Part shown: positions 12,930-24,762 of the stretch, in pieces
Layout of the letters: every line of letters starts with the position of its first letter
Position numbering within the stretch: position 1 is the stretch's first letter
Assembly (NCBI GenBank): GCA_963682025.1
Contig: OY821519.1
Coordinates: forward strand, 15,116,878-15,180,877
Source: Cordilura impudica
Taxonomy: Eukaryota > Arthropoda > Insecta > Diptera > Scathophagidae
Length of the DNA: 64,000 nucleotides
Direction of reading: 5' to 3'
Notes under the pieces: generated by a model
Database searches by the model: none
What the model was told of the DNA's origin: nothing
Seen by the model: the letters and a program-made list of their open reading frames with translations, nothing else
Position numbers and translations under genes: made by a program

Positions 12930-14540
12930 AAAAATTTACAATGAAGATAAAAATTATTTAAATAAAAACCATAAAAAAATACAACAAATTTGTTTCTACT
13001 AAAGGGCGATCCATTTCGAGGTTCCCTACTTTTTTAAAGAAAAAAAAAAACAGAAAGTTCAATTTTAATGGGGAATGTTTATTATCATTTGAAAGAACAT
13101 TCTTTGGCATTTATTTTTGGAAGATTATGTCTATCAAATGTTGGCCGCGGCTACGTCTCAGATAGTCCATCCGTTGAGTCCAATTTTCGATGACTCGTTC
13201 GAGCATTTCGACTGGTAACTGGCGAATGACACGCGTGATGTTTTGCTCCAAGGCCTGAATCGAAGCGGGATTGTCCGCAGAAACTTTAGCTTTACATATC
13301 CCCACAGGAAAAAGTCTAACGGTGTGATATCACACGATCTTGGTCGCCAATCGACCGGCCCAAAACGTGAAATTATCTGCTCATCGAAGTATTCTCTCAA
13401 TAAATCCATTGATTGATGCGCTGTGTGGGAAGTGGCGCCGTCTCGTTGAAACGAAATGTCGCCGAGATCATGAGCTTCAATTTCAGGCATCAAATAGTCG
13501 GTTATCATGGCACGATAACGGTCGCCATTGACGGCTACCTTCTCACCGGCATCATTTTTGAAGAAATATGGACCGATGATTCCACCGGCCCACAAACCAC
13601 ACCAAACCGTTTCTTTTTTTCTGGATGAAGTGGCAGCTCTTGAATCTCTTCAGGTTGCTCTTTGTCCCAAATGCGGCAATTTTTCTTGTTTGTTTGTTAC
13701 CCATTAGGCCGATTATGTTGACCATAAGTTGAGCGAAGTGCACGAAACACATTCTTCACAGAACGTGAACTTTTGTAATAAAGTTGAACGATTTGTAAAC
13801 GTTGTTCAGGCGTAAGTCTTTCCATGATGAAATGCCAAACAATACTAAACAAAAATAACATGACAGCATGACACCGTGATCTGTCAAAAAAAGGCTATTG
13901 AAAAAAGTATCTCTACTTGGATCACCCGGTATAATATGGGAAAACTAAATGACAAAATTTTACGAAATGGTCCGATTAGGGGCTTAGCCCTATATGGCAG
14001 TTTGTAGATTAGGACTAGTTTACAAAAAGATCAAAAATGTGGAAATCGTTAGGAATGTTATTAGAAATATATTGAAAAGTTTCCCACATTCATCGTGAAC
14101 TCAACTATTTTCCCTTCTAGTCATTTATATTAACATTCATATAAAACCTACACAAACCAATTCAATATCGGCATTGTATTACGTCCATGGAATTCGATCA
14201 GTATAATACAACTAACACATACTCATAACCACTACTACTAACTCATTCCTCCCAATGGCCACCACTGCTGTAAACGTTGAATTGTCGTATAATTTTTTAT
14301 GGAGAATATCAACAACAATTACACAACTGTTGTACAATTTTAGCATATACGACTCATACAACAGTTAGGACACTCTTATGAATACATACACTCATAATCT
14401 ACACCCCCTAATCGAACCATTTCGTCAAATTTTGTCATTTAGTTTGCCATATTATAGATAAACAAATTTGTTGTATTCTTTTAAACTTTAATCTTTTTGT
14501 AAAATTTAATTTATTTTTATTTTTTTATAGTTTACTAGTC
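12930..14540. mobile_element. Inverted-repeat element interrupted by a mariner
   Basis: Outer arms match in inverted orientation: 'aatacaacaaatttgttt' (12974-12995) against 14459-14480, then, after removing the mariner at 13002-13929, 'aaactaaatgacaaaatttt' with acgaaatgg (13941-13970) against 14413-14450. Inner segments (13979-14033 and 14487-14580) are also inverse copies. Non-coding MITE-like element; the outer limits are approximate. Confidence 0.6.
13002..13929 (-). pseudogene. DD41D (rosa-like) mariner, internally deleted
   Basis: It is bounded by TA at 13000-13001 and 13930-13931 and by imperfect terminal repeats (aagggcgatccatttcgag / inverted ccgggtgatccaagtagag). On the - strand an ATG at 13825 opens MERLTPEQRLQIVQLYYKS. 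The frame then jumps to NKKNCRIWDKEQPEEIQELP, and the 13595-13158 frame continues with WAGGIIGPYFF and DGATSHTA to TPLDFFLWGYVK. The two visible Asp are separated by 41 residues, the spacing of the DD41D (rosa) group. The first catalytic Asp region is deleted, and a frameshift precedes the C-terminal piece (VIENWTQRMDYLRRSRGQHL). Dead. Confidence 0.8.
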
Positions 14541-14584
14541 CTAACGTACTAATCCCTCTATATGGCTAAACTCCTCAACTTATT

Positions 14585-14790
14585 TGTAAAACGTATTTAA
14601 TTTTCGTAGTTATCTTCACAAAAACATATAAACATGTTAGTTCAAAATTCTCTATATAATAAATAACATTTTGTAGAACGTATTTAACTTTCGTAGTTAT
14701 CTTCACAAAAATTCTGTTAATTTAACAGTCTCTGTTAAGTATTTGACATTTTTGACAAACGTAGTTAACTTTCGTCGATAACTTCACTCC
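14585..14790. repeat. Three spaced copies of a 30-bp motif
   Basis: The motif acgtatttaa(c/t)tttcgtag followed by ttatcttcac occurs near 14589, 14680 and, diverged, 14758, spaced 80-90 bp apart. Function unknown. Confidence 0.6.
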
Positions 14791-14799
14791 CTTGAAAAA

Positions 14800-15715
14800 A
14801 GAAAACTCGTGCCAGGAAGTTAAGTTCGGAATTAAAAATTTTTTATGGGTTGTATTTTAAAGGATGACTTTAAACAAATTCCTGGACTCCAATATTGTGC
14901 TGCATACTTAAACAAATATTAAAATATTAAAAAGTGGACAGTTGTGGGCGATATGTGGTACTTTGAAGTTTTTAAATGGAGAATTGTATATAAAGAATTG
15001 CCATTAAAAACGTTTATTACCCTTTTATAAACAACACACCCCTTGTCAATATTATGTCCTAATTAAGCCACAATACATTACTAAAAAAACTATACTGTGT
15101 GAGGTTTTACTGTAATAAAGTGAATTATGTATCGTAAAGCTACAATCCTCTAAGAGTTTTATTGTGAACGGATTCTTCGAAAAACATGTAAATAATCCAC
15201 TAGAGAAAAAAATGTTATATCTTGGGGATAAGCTATTAAAAAGATTGGACATTTATGTGAGGAATGTTGATTCATGGTGTACGTAATACGAAATTACGTA
15301 ATATGAAATTAAAAAAATATTTTAGTTATGGAGTTATAACTAATGGGACCTGGTATTTTAGTCATTTTAGATAAAACTTTAATTTCGTGTTCCTTATTAG
15401 CCCTTCAAGCCTTCGATTTGGACCTAATTGCAAGTTCTTTTTATTTTTTAGGTCATATATTAGACTAGGATTTAAAACTTTTTATATCGCACCGATTTCC
15501 CTGCATTTCATTATTACAGATACTTTTTGCCTATTTTTGGGTATTTTTGTCTTACACCTTTAAAACCAAGTTTGTAAACACTAAGAGACAAAAATACTAG
15601 ATTTCAAAGTATAATGGCTAGATTTTTTACAATTATGGTTAAAATTAATAAGAGAATTAACAAAAATGTTAGGTATTTTCGTGATTTTTTAATTGAAAGC
15701 AATGAGCATAAATGT
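14800..15715. other. Intergenic DNA with one dispersed repeat
   Basis: No gene seen. The 15345-15435 stretch (gtcattttagataaaacttt, then gttccttattag) resembles 54680-54760, so a dispersed repeat is present. Confidence 0.4.
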
Positions 15716-15719
15716 AAAC

Positions 15720-17615
15720 TCATACAATTACATTTTTGTTTGTTTGTTTATCAGCGATGCATACACATTTTTGGTCACATGTACAAAAAAAAAAAAAAAA
15801 AACAAACAAGCAAACAAATATATGTATGCATCGCTGAAACATATCTCTCTGCTGTTCTGTTACGTATAAAAATTTTTCACCATTTTGAATTTTTTATATA
15901 AAATTTTATCCAAGTATCTCTACATTTTCGTACGTCATACCTCACCTATTTGGTCTAGCGGCTCCAAAAACAAAACCAAACTGCTCCTGATTATGATGAA
16001 CTCGACCTATTGCGGACAGGAGAATGTTTTCAACAGACAGCCAGATAGGCGGACATCGCCAAATCGACTTCTCCTTTTATAAGGGTAATGAATATATATT
16101 GTTTATGGGATCCCCGGAACTTACTTCAATGAGTTTCAAACGGATTGAAAAACTGATATATACACTCTGCACAGTGGTGTGGAGGGTATAAAAACATAAT
16201 CGAAATGTTAACAGCAAATATTAAGACGAGTAATTTTTACGAAAAATCTAAAAGATTAGAATAATTTTGATAGAGATACATAAAAACACAACAAAAACAA
16301 GTAAGATATTTATAGTCGGTCTAGACCGATACCATGGTTTAGAGCCCTATCTCTTTCGGTCCAACTAATTCGATATAAAAAATAAGCATAAACGGAATTT
16401 GAGTGGCATTATTAATTTTTTTGCTGCAAATATGAAAAAGTTCATATCGGGTGCTATATTATATGGGGACTAGGTCGAAAAATGGACCGATCTTGACCAT
16501 ATTTGGTAAAGTCACTAATATTTTGAAAAAATATATACAAACCAAATTTGAGAAAAATCTGTGTAATATTTTTGTTTTTTGATAGATTTAAGTGAAGAGC
16601 GGGAAGCAGCTCTATATGGGGCATACGACTAAGAACTGTCTTATTGGGATTATTTTTGGACTACTGATGAATGGATATAATAAACACATACAAACCCAAT
16701 TTGACTCAGATCTATGTAATAATTTGGATCTTATGGCAATTTATGTCGATTTCATAGTGATCATTTGTATGGGTACTAGGTCTGAACATGGACCGAATTT
16801 CACCAATTTCAATAGCGTTCATCCTATGGCCAATAAAAGCTTACATACCAAATTTAATCAAAATATATTCATATTTGCGACCTGTAGTTTGATTACAAGG
16901 TTTACATGGACACACAGACGGACGGACTGACATCGCTAAAACGATTCAGAGTGTGATTCTGAGTCGATCGGTATAATAAAAGATGGGTCAGGTCAAATAT
17001 TTTTGGTTGTTACAAACAGCAGCACAAAGTCAAACCACATAGTGGTATAGGGTATAAAAACAGCAAAAACAAGCAAACAAAAATGTGTATGCAACGCTGA
17101 TACATATCTCTGTACTGTTCTGTTACGTATAAACAACAAAAACAACAAGCAAACAAAAATGTGTATGCATCGCTGATACATATCTCTGTAGATAGATAGA
17201 TTCTTTATTTAATTTTTTCTTCTCTCATAACAATATTACAATTTTATATAATAATTCTAATAATAAAGATTTATTTATGCGGCTTGGTTTAAAACCGTCA
17301 TAAACATTTTTCACTATTTTAACTTTTTTATATAAAATTTTATCCAAGTATCTTTACATGTTCATCCCATTCGACTTATTATGGACAGGAGAATGATTTT
17401 AAAAGACAGGCGGACATCGCCAGATAGACTTTTCATTTTATATGGGTCAAAAGTATATATAGTTTAAGGGATCTCCGCAATTTACTTCAATGAGTCACAA
17501 ACGGATTGACAAAATGATATATACCGTCTGCACAGGTTATAAAAACATAATGTAATACAACAACAACTGGAAATGTGAAGAGCAAATATTAAGAGGAGTA
17601 AGTTTTACGAAAAAA
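15720..17615. repeat. Direct duplication flanking a mini-me-like element
   Basis: 15750-16260 and 17090-17610 share segments in the same order: gtatgcatcgctga + acatatctct, tataaaattttatccaagta, cttacttcaatgagt, and gcaaatattaaga. Within the second copy an 80-bp unit (gtgtatgcatcgctgatac type) is repeated twice (17080-17190). The mini-me-like element at 16299-17056 lies between the copies. Non-coding. Confidence 0.65.
16299..17056 (+). mobile_element. Mini-me-like repeat (copy M1)
   Basis: It starts at the family's left border (acaagtaag, then atagtcggtctagaccga) and ends with a tagtggtatagggtat border. Near 16913 it has acacagacggacggac, then a hairpin (cagagtgtgattctg) followed by agtcgatcggtata. 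Left-end palindrome, (GGAC)n and hairpin match the other copies. Open frames within are fortuitous. Confidence 0.7.
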
Positions 17616-17617
17616 TT

Positions 17618-18598
17618 TATGTGAGTCCGATCACAGGGGAGATGTGTAAACATCTAGTAATGGATTCTATGTCTAAAATGGTCTACCAAATTTGACCGAG
17701 ATCTATACGATAGTTTGGATGTTAGGACAATTCAAGTCAATCTCACAGGGATCAGAAAAAGAGTTCTTACATGTACAATAAGGGGAATACAACGAATTAT
17801 GCAAAGACATGTCTTTTAAATGGATTTTATTTCATTAGAAGTTGTTTGAACATGATATTTCTTATGGAAACTACATTTCGAGATGAGTTCAAAATCAAAG
17901 AAATCGGTGTTGGCGATGAGAAAAGTTGTCCTATACCTTAGAAATGAATGTAAATATTTTTGTTAATTATCTCGGATCATAGGCAGAAGCCACTCCTAAG
18001 TACAGTACGTCGCACTGTGACTGAAATTTTGATTTCATTGGACAAAAGTCAAATTTTTTTGTCATCGATTTTTAAAATTTTAACGACGTTTTGTAGCTAA
18101 TATGTATATTAAATTTGAGGTAGCCAAAAAATTAGGTTAAACTACTGCTATATGTGGGCGTGGCATGCTATCAACTCAACTGTTTTTTAATCTCAGAAAT
18201 AGGTGATTTTTTTTTTGTTTTTTTTAATCAAAAATAAATGGTTACTACTCGCAAGTTATCATCGATAATGACCTGCGGTCCTTTTTACAAGGATGGTAGG
18301 ATTGTAGTCTTTAGTTGTTGTAAGTGGTCACAGCCCTACCATTTAATATGAGGGGTGTTATCAAATATTTATTAAACTACTATATTTTTGTCAAATTTCA
18401 ACTTTAGTGAACACGGTAGAACACTTTTTTCGTTTTAATGAAATTAATCAAAACGATTTCATATTACGGTAACTTAAACAGCCCTCTAAGTATAAAATGG
18501 TGCGTTAAATTTGTGCTTTAGGTATTTTATAGCTTATTATCATTATTTGTTCTATTACCAGTAATGATATCTGCTTACAAAATACACTACCCTTTTAT
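17618..18598. other. Element fragments and unassigned DNA
   Basis: 17618-17663 is a short left-end fragment of the Helentron-like family (gtccgatcacaggggagatg, then the hairpin). 17664-17765 resembles part of a mini-me-like repeat. The remainder shows no gene or repeat I can name. Confidence 0.5.
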
Positions 18599-18976
18599 AT
18601 ATCTGTGGTTTTCTGGAATAACCGCGTATGTCCATTTTTGTCAGTTTTGAGTTAACGATGCCAAATATACTAATTTTTAACGCTCTTTACATGTGTTAAA
18701 TTAAAAAAAAAAAAATATTGACCATTTCTGAGTTTTTTCTTTAAATAACGACGTAACGTAAATTTTTATTAAATTAATTTGCAGCACTATCGACGTATGT
18801 CAACCTACGTTTGATCGCTGACAAATTATTTTCTCAGAAAACGACACATAGCGACATACGTTGTTATTAATGGAAAAAAAAATGCAAAATAATTTTTGAT
18901 TATTTTTCAGTTTATAACCACTTATAAAAACTTGTGTGTTTATTTCTGTTATTTTTTGTCACTATTATTCTTGATA

Positions 18977-18981
18977 CGTTG
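18977..18981. repeat. Target-site duplication CGTTG, left
   Basis: CGTTG here and at 21318-21322 flanks the Transib element. The sister copy B has a single such site (in inverse, gatacgttgttatattc near 26805-26821), which is the empty site. Confidence 0.9.
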
Positions 18982-21317
18982 CACAGTGGCGCCATTTGAG
19001 TTTTTTCGTTGCAAAAATCATATCTTTTGAACCGAATAACATAATTGAACAGTTTAAGCAGCATATGATAGATAACTGTTCAGCCTATGAAATGAGAATT
19101 TGGAAAGGGTGCTACGCTTTGTAGGGGCCTACTTATGGGTTATCAAAGTTAAAATTTGTAGAAAAATCAATTTTATGGTAACTAGAAAAAATTATTTTTA
19201 CATTTTTAGATTGTTTTTATTTTTTTTTAGGGTTTTATGTTTTGAAATTATTACCCAACAAATTAAAAAAAAATACTTCTTTTTTAAATTTATTTTTTAA
19301 ATTTTCTGTAAAATATTCATCACAATTCGTAAGAGAAGGTATATCTAAAAGACTAATCATTTCTAAACTATAATTATTTTCTAACTCTATTCGTGACTTC
19401 ACATGCCGCAGGGAAGAAATAAGTGGATCGGAAGATGCTGCCAACATGTTGAAGAGGTCCTCAATTTGCCTTACCCTTGATGCTTTGAATGTGTTCTGCA
19501 ATCTATATTTTTTATAAAATTTGTTAAGAGACTCCTGTGCTTCTTCAGAAAGCTCTCCAATTGGCAAAGACTGGTACTCAATTATGTCTTTGCCATGCGC
19601 CAATATTTTATGGATGGTCGGGGTCAACTTCTTCTGTGGATACATTTCTGCTAAAAGAGATGCAGTTTTCGATGCATATTCTCCATATTTTGTAGAATTG
19701 ACATTTTCTCTGCAGTTTAAAACATTCAAGATCGTTCCCAATCTTTTCACGATTTGATTGTCAATTCCAGTGATTCTAGTTACTGCCTCATCATTTTCAA
19801 AAAATCTCCTAGAAGTGTTTCCATCGTTTGAGTTACCGTATCCGTGCTTGGGACAGTCTACTTTTAGTCCAACTTGTTTAAAAAAAGCATCCTGTATTTG
19901 CTTCTTTCTGATCTTTTCCTTATCCTTTATTGATGTATTTTCATCGAAGTTTTCCTCCTCTTGTGGTAGGGTATACGCCAGTTTTAGGAAGAACTCCATA
20001 CACCTTATCATTGCGTGCAATGGTGACATTCCATATTCGTAATTCTCCTCGTTTGTAGAATCGTTTAAATTACCAAAGTTCTTCTGACTCTTTTTGCAAA
20101 TCGGGCATGACAATGTTGAGGTTGTTCCTGTCAGTTCGTTTACGACTTTTCCGGCAACCATGGTCAGGTGGAACTCGTAATTTCCTTCTCCAATTTACAG
20201 CTTTGTAGGCTTAATCTTGCTTATTTGTTCTTCAATGTCCTTCACCGTGGTCCTTATGAGTTCTGCCGATTCCCTTGCAAACTGAAACATTATTGGTCGG
20301 CAATAATGCACTGATGATGGACGTGGATTTTTCCAGTGTAGGGAAACATCAGATTTTAGCCGCAAAGGAACAACAGATGCCATAAACATATTTCCGTCCG
20401 ATATTGTAGCGTCATCGGAAGATATCCTTTGCTTATAAACGCTTTGTCCGGATGATCCATTTGCTGATCAATGTCAGTTTCTCAGGAAGAATTTTCACCT
20501 CATTTTCAGGAAGACTCTCCAACAACCGTTTTGCTGTATGGCCCATGAGATCCTGCAGATTGGCTTTCACAGAGACTTCCGTAAACTCCGTATGCAGTGG
20601 TCGTGAATTTATTTTGGCTTGCGTAATATGCTTGCATCCTGGTAAAACGTCAGCCCTGTGTCGCATCAAGGATGCCCGTAGTATCTCATATTTTTCTTTG
20701 GAAAGTTGTAAGTCCATAAACAAGGCCAAGGCTTCTTCGGAACCATACTTTTTAATGTGTGCGTTTGTGGGCGTGGGAATGCTTTCCTTAATCCTTTATA
20801 GTCACAGTGGGCTTGCATTAGCAACAGATTTTGTAATCTGCGACCTAATTCTTTCACTATCATTTGTATATTTAATAGACAGCTCGTCCGATAAATGCTT
20901 CGTGGTCAAGTCATTGGTGGCATCGGCAAGTTTCCTCTTTCTTGTGAAAATTGAACACTCCTCAATACTTTTTTTTGGCCTTCCTTTTGCTCCTCTGGTT
21001 GATGTGGTGGGTTTATCTACTGCCAATATATCCAGGATGGTGTCTTCATTAAGCCAGTCCTCGTATTTGGAGTTGAAGTTCTGAATGGTTCGATTAGATT
21101 TCACCCATTTTGCCTTAATATTTGCATATATCAGATAAAAATTATTTTTTATAATTTCCCGTGTCTGTAACAGAATATTGGGAGTAGACTTTGGCAGAGG
21201 CTCACAGGTAGACAACCGACTTAAAATGCAATTTTCAAACTATTAGATCAAACTACTGTCAGTCAAAACAAGTAAGGGATGCACGCCAACATCGTTTGCT
21301 CTACGGGCGCCACTGTG
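18982..21317 (-). mobile_element. Transib transposon (RAG1-like), 2336 bp
   Basis: The ends are perfect 12-bp inverted repeats, CACAGTGGCGCC...GGCGCCACTGTG, flanked by the 5-bp duplication CGTTG. Terminal CACAGTG and a 5-bp duplication are hallmarks of Transib transposons, relatives of the RAG1 recombinase; CACAGTG is also the V(D)J signal heptamer. The transposase is encoded on the - strand inside. It sits within copy A of a short inverted-repeat element. Confidence 0.88.
19235..21215 (-). pseudogene. Transib transposase (RAG1-related), frameshifted
   Basis: DNA cut-and-paste transposase, disrupted into about five frames. In order on the - strand: an N-terminal piece from 21215 (MSTCEPLPKSTPN...; basic RGAKGRPKKS), then EALALFMDLQ-like and KVSVKANLQDL-like pieces (20863-20433), then GSSGQSVYKQR with MFMASVVPLRLK (about 20450-20195), then an intact 308-codon C-terminal frame (20161-19235). 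The latter shows a zinc-binding CPIC, NDGNTSRRFF, HKILAHGKDIIE and IGELSEEAQESLNK, matching the RAG1/Transib C-terminal region with the catalytic Glu of the ES-NK motif. The Asp normally before GSSG is absent: the codon is AAT after a frameshifting deletion, so the protein is inactive. Full length in the family is roughly 650-700 aa. Family assignment is firm because ends and duplication agree. Confidence 0.82.
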
Positions 21318-21744
21318 CGTTGTTATATTCTCATCCTAATTGCCGTTAACTTTTTGTTGACGAACAAAAAAATCAATTTTTCAAGCAACAACAACTTATG
21401 TCTACATGGGTGGTTGCATTGGTAGTTTTCTTTTTCAAAGATAACGACGTTTGTCGACATAAGTTGTTTTATCTGCACACAATTTAAGAGTTATTTACAT
21501 ATTGTTCTTTTCGTCCTTCTCTAGGATCTATTCCTCTGAAGATTTTTGACTCAAAATTTTATTTAAAGTAGTTATTGCCCATATCTACCTAAAGGACTGT
21601 TAAATCAAAAGCTCTAAAAACTTTATATCGAGCCCATAATTTCAAATATAACGTTTTTTGGCTCCCCTGAACATTTTGATTTTATGACATACGCGGTTAT
21701 TCTAGAAAACCACAGATATTTGTAAGTAAGAATGTCAATGGTCA

Positions 21745-22260
21745 CACAAAGTTAATTCTTGGGGGATGTGATGGTTCTTCGGACAAAAACAATACAAACA
21801 AGTAGTATGTGAAAATATTTCGGACTTAGATATGTTCATGGTATCATTTGTACCATCGCGATTGAAAAAGATTTTGGAAGATTCAGAGCCTTCGACTAGT
21901 ACAACGCAAACAAAGGACATTTGGAAAAATGAGACACCATCTTCTACGAAATACAGCAGGCCAATGAAATTTGAATTCAAAAAAGAAATTCATGATGCCA
22001 TTAACAAAGAAGTTACTGATATCACGGCCCAATTTTCAACACCACAGCCATAACAATTACAGTTAGATGGGCAGTAAATTGAAGTAAGCTACCAATTAAT
22101 GCTGACAATGATAGATGGAAAAGTAGGCCAGGCTTTGACTAACACGAAGACTGCATCCAGCTACATCATATGCCAAGCAACAACAAGTCAATTAAACCAA
22201 GTTCCGACGAAATCATTAGATAATACTGATGCATATAAATTTGGATTATCTTCTTTTCAG
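21745..22260 (+). pseudogene. Second Transib-like transposase fragment
   Basis: On the + strand, opposite in direction to the neighbouring Transib, is a separate fragment with the same motifs: CDGSSDKNN (Asp codon 21770-21772 kept), after a one-base loss YKQ-like residues, then MFMVSFVPSRLK, SSTKYSRPMKFEF and, in another frame, MIDGKVGQALTN. Compare MFMASVVPLRLK and the MVAGKVVNELTG segment in the first copy. Stops and frameshifts throughout. No ends identified. Confidence 0.7.
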
Positions 22261-23230
22261 TTTTAAAATAATCCTAGAAGTACTTGCGTGCAATGAAGAA
22301 ATTAACTGTAGAAAATTTGGGGATTGTGCTAAGAAAACTGCAAAAATATATACAACCAAGTCTATTTAATATATGTTCTATTTAAAAATGATCTATTTAA
22401 TATATTATTGGTAACGTCAGATCTGTTCATCTCCAGTATTCGATGTAAAGATATCAAGATTTAGATGAAGAAGTCAAAAACTAATAAAGAACAGAAATAA
22501 CAGAGAACAGAATAAGAATATTTGCAATCAATATTTGAATCAAATGAATTATTCATTATAATTGCGTTTCATTGTTATTTAAGTACGAAAACATAGTATT
22601 AGTTAAAAAAAAATAATAATAAACAGAACTTCCCTTTGTTACAAATGCTATTAAAATCTATTGCAGTTTTTATTTTTAAAAGTTTTTCTTACCCCCATAT
22701 GTATGAAATGTTTTAATAAATATGAAGGATTCAAAAAATAAAAACCCACATTTTCATACCAAATTAAAAAAAAAAAATCGGAATCATTGCGCTAATGTTC
22801 GGCAGATTTAGTTTGCTAAAATTAACAAATTTGGCAGCAAAAAATAATGAGTTTTTCTGTGGTAATAGCAAAGTTTTTAGATAATATGACAAACGTTTTT
22901 TAAGTGTAAATATTCTATGAGTGTAAACAAATTTGCAAATTTGACAGCAAAAAATTTTTAATTTTTCCGTAATAACAGCAAAACTTCCAGTTGATTTTAC
23001 AATTTTTTTTGAGTGTAACCATTAAAAAAAAATGATTATAATTATTATTAAAATCCAAATAAATAAAAATAAATAAAAAAATAAAAAAACTCACATTTCA
23101 CGCTAAAAGTAAAAAAAAATAAAAGTTCAACTTTGACCTAGAATTCCTTAAAAAATACTCAATCAATTTTAATGAAATTTAAACTGAGTCAAGTTCAACT
23201 AAATCCCTATCTAAAAAAAATTACAAAAAT
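22261..23230. other. AT-rich DNA with a short tandem repeat
   Basis: No gene seen. Two diverged copies of a unit of roughly 110 bp (aaatttgacagcaaaaaa type) occur at about 22825-22935 and 22930-23030. Confidence 0.45.
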
Positions 23231-23233
23231 ATT

Positions 23234-23985
23234 TTGATTTGTTCAAAAGTTACAGAATTTTGGCCAATGAAAAACGATTTTCAGCCACTGTGCGTCGTTC
23301 CAAACTTCAAATCCACCAATTCAATTTTGTCAAAACCTTCGCCTGTTCGCCCCCTAACTAAGGCTGAAAAGCGAACTAGTTTGGCGTCAGTAAAACAGAG
23401 TTCTAGAATTACTGCTTCCCAAACTAGTTCTAAATTTAAAGAATCCTTCGTCAAAGACATCCATGAAGATACCGTTCGTCCATCGTGGTCCACATAGAAA
23501 AACATTCCTTTCCGATGTCAATATGGATTTTGCAAATGAGTATGTAGAAACATTTTCGTCATTAAAGGAAAAAAGTTAGTTTGGAGAAAAAGTCGAACTA
23601 CATTAAATAAAGAAAATCTTTTGTCAACGGTTAAACACGGTGGAGGTGGCATTATGGTTTCGGGTTGTATAGCAGGAAACGGGGTTGGTATACTCGTATT
23701 TATTGAGTCTATAATAAAACAACATTAAAAACAAAGCGCACAACAACTGGGCATTGGAAAACATTTATGGTTCCAACAAGATAATGATCCAAAACATACG
23801 GCACACAAAAGTCAAGCTGTGGCTGCTCTATAATACTAAAATTCAATTAAAATCACCTCCCCAAACACTCGATCTTAATGCTATATAGCATTTTACTGGA
23901 GCATAGAATCCGTCAGCATAAAATAACCTCTAACGGATTGTAAAAAGCGTAATTTTACATGAATGGGATAAAATAAGAATAGAGG
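23234..23985 (+). pseudogene. Tc1-like transposase remnant
   Basis: Broken + strand frames with Tc1 motifs in order: KSPVRPLTKAEKR-like DNA-binding part; VWRKSRTTLNKENLL; TVKHGGGGIMVSGCI; WFQQDNDPKHTAHKS, which holds the second catalytic Asp. The region expected to hold the Glu is degraded. Many stops. No terminal repeats recognised. Confidence 0.75.
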
Positions 23986-24762
23986 ATACTTAATTTTTAA
24001 TTTGTTATTAAATATTTCAAATGCACGAATGCTTTTTCTTATGAATATTTTCTTTTAATGCGTTTTATACGATTTTTTACCTGCATAAAATATGTTAAAG
24101 GTAATAAACCCTAAATTTAAAATAAAACTAATAAATAATAATTAATAAAAAAAAAAAAAAATAGTTCAGCTTTGTTAATTTTTTCTAATTTTCTTCTTTG
24201 TAAGGTAGTTTTAATTTTAGGTGTAAGAAACATTTTCTACCAAGTATACATAGCTGTTTGAAAAAAAAAAAAAATAATAAAAAAGATATTAAAGGAAACT
24301 GGAGGACCCCTGCTGCTCCGCTGCACTATATTATATAAATTTTTATAATATAATACCTAAATTTGCCAAGAGAAGTTAACGTACAGTAATGTCAAAATAT
24401 GCCAAGAGAAGTTAACGTACAGTAAAAGTAAAGTTGATTGTCCACGCATAACTTTCCTCAAACCCAACGAATTTAAGCAGTTAATAGCTCAAAATAAAGA
24501 GCTTGATCCACTGAGTGTTCTTAGACTTATGTCAACAGCCTACGTTAATTATAACTCTAGTTATAGAGGTTTGAGTGAAGGAAAATATTGAAAAAATCTT
24601 GAAAAAAGTATAACTTGAGTAAGGTGGGAGTTGAGTAAATTCCAATGCTTGATGACATACATATCTGTGTCTAAATACCTTTCATTGAAGGAAATGAAGG
24701 AAATCGGCCGGATAAAACGGCCAGACGGACTAACTTTAGTTTTCATAAATTCTTTTAATGTA
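23986..24762. other. Intergenic DNA with a 29-bp tandem duplication
   Basis: A unit, tgccaagagaagttaacgta followed by cagtaa, is present twice (about 24365-24425). Otherwise no gene seen. Confidence 0.5.

Larger units (their letters stand above)
18603..21715. mobile_element. CTGTGG-ended inverted-repeat element (copy A) carrying a Transib
   Basis: The ends are inverted repeats of at least 30 bp, CTGTGGTTTTCTGGAATAAC... on the left and its complement on the right (21686-21715), with ATAT immediately outside both. Without the inserted Transib and one TSD copy the element is about 770 bp and closely matches, inverted, copy B at 26426-27181. Subterminal palindromic motifs (acgtatgtcaacctacgt; aacttatgtctacatgg) occur in both. 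No coding capacity of its own, so it depends on a transposase in trans. Confidence 0.85.

Noticed and set aside
16592..16930. 112-codon frame in the mini-me-like repeat, similar to frames at 31211 and 33351
   Set aside because: Similarity comes from the repeat itself; start and end differ between copies and there is no known domain.
20452..21084. 210-codon + strand frame
   Set aside because: It is the antisense shadow of the Transib transposase pseudogene.
18977..21322. Copy B as a deletion derivative with CGTTG microhomology
   Set aside because: The matching CACAGTG ends and transposase inside show an insertion with a 5-bp duplication in copy A instead.
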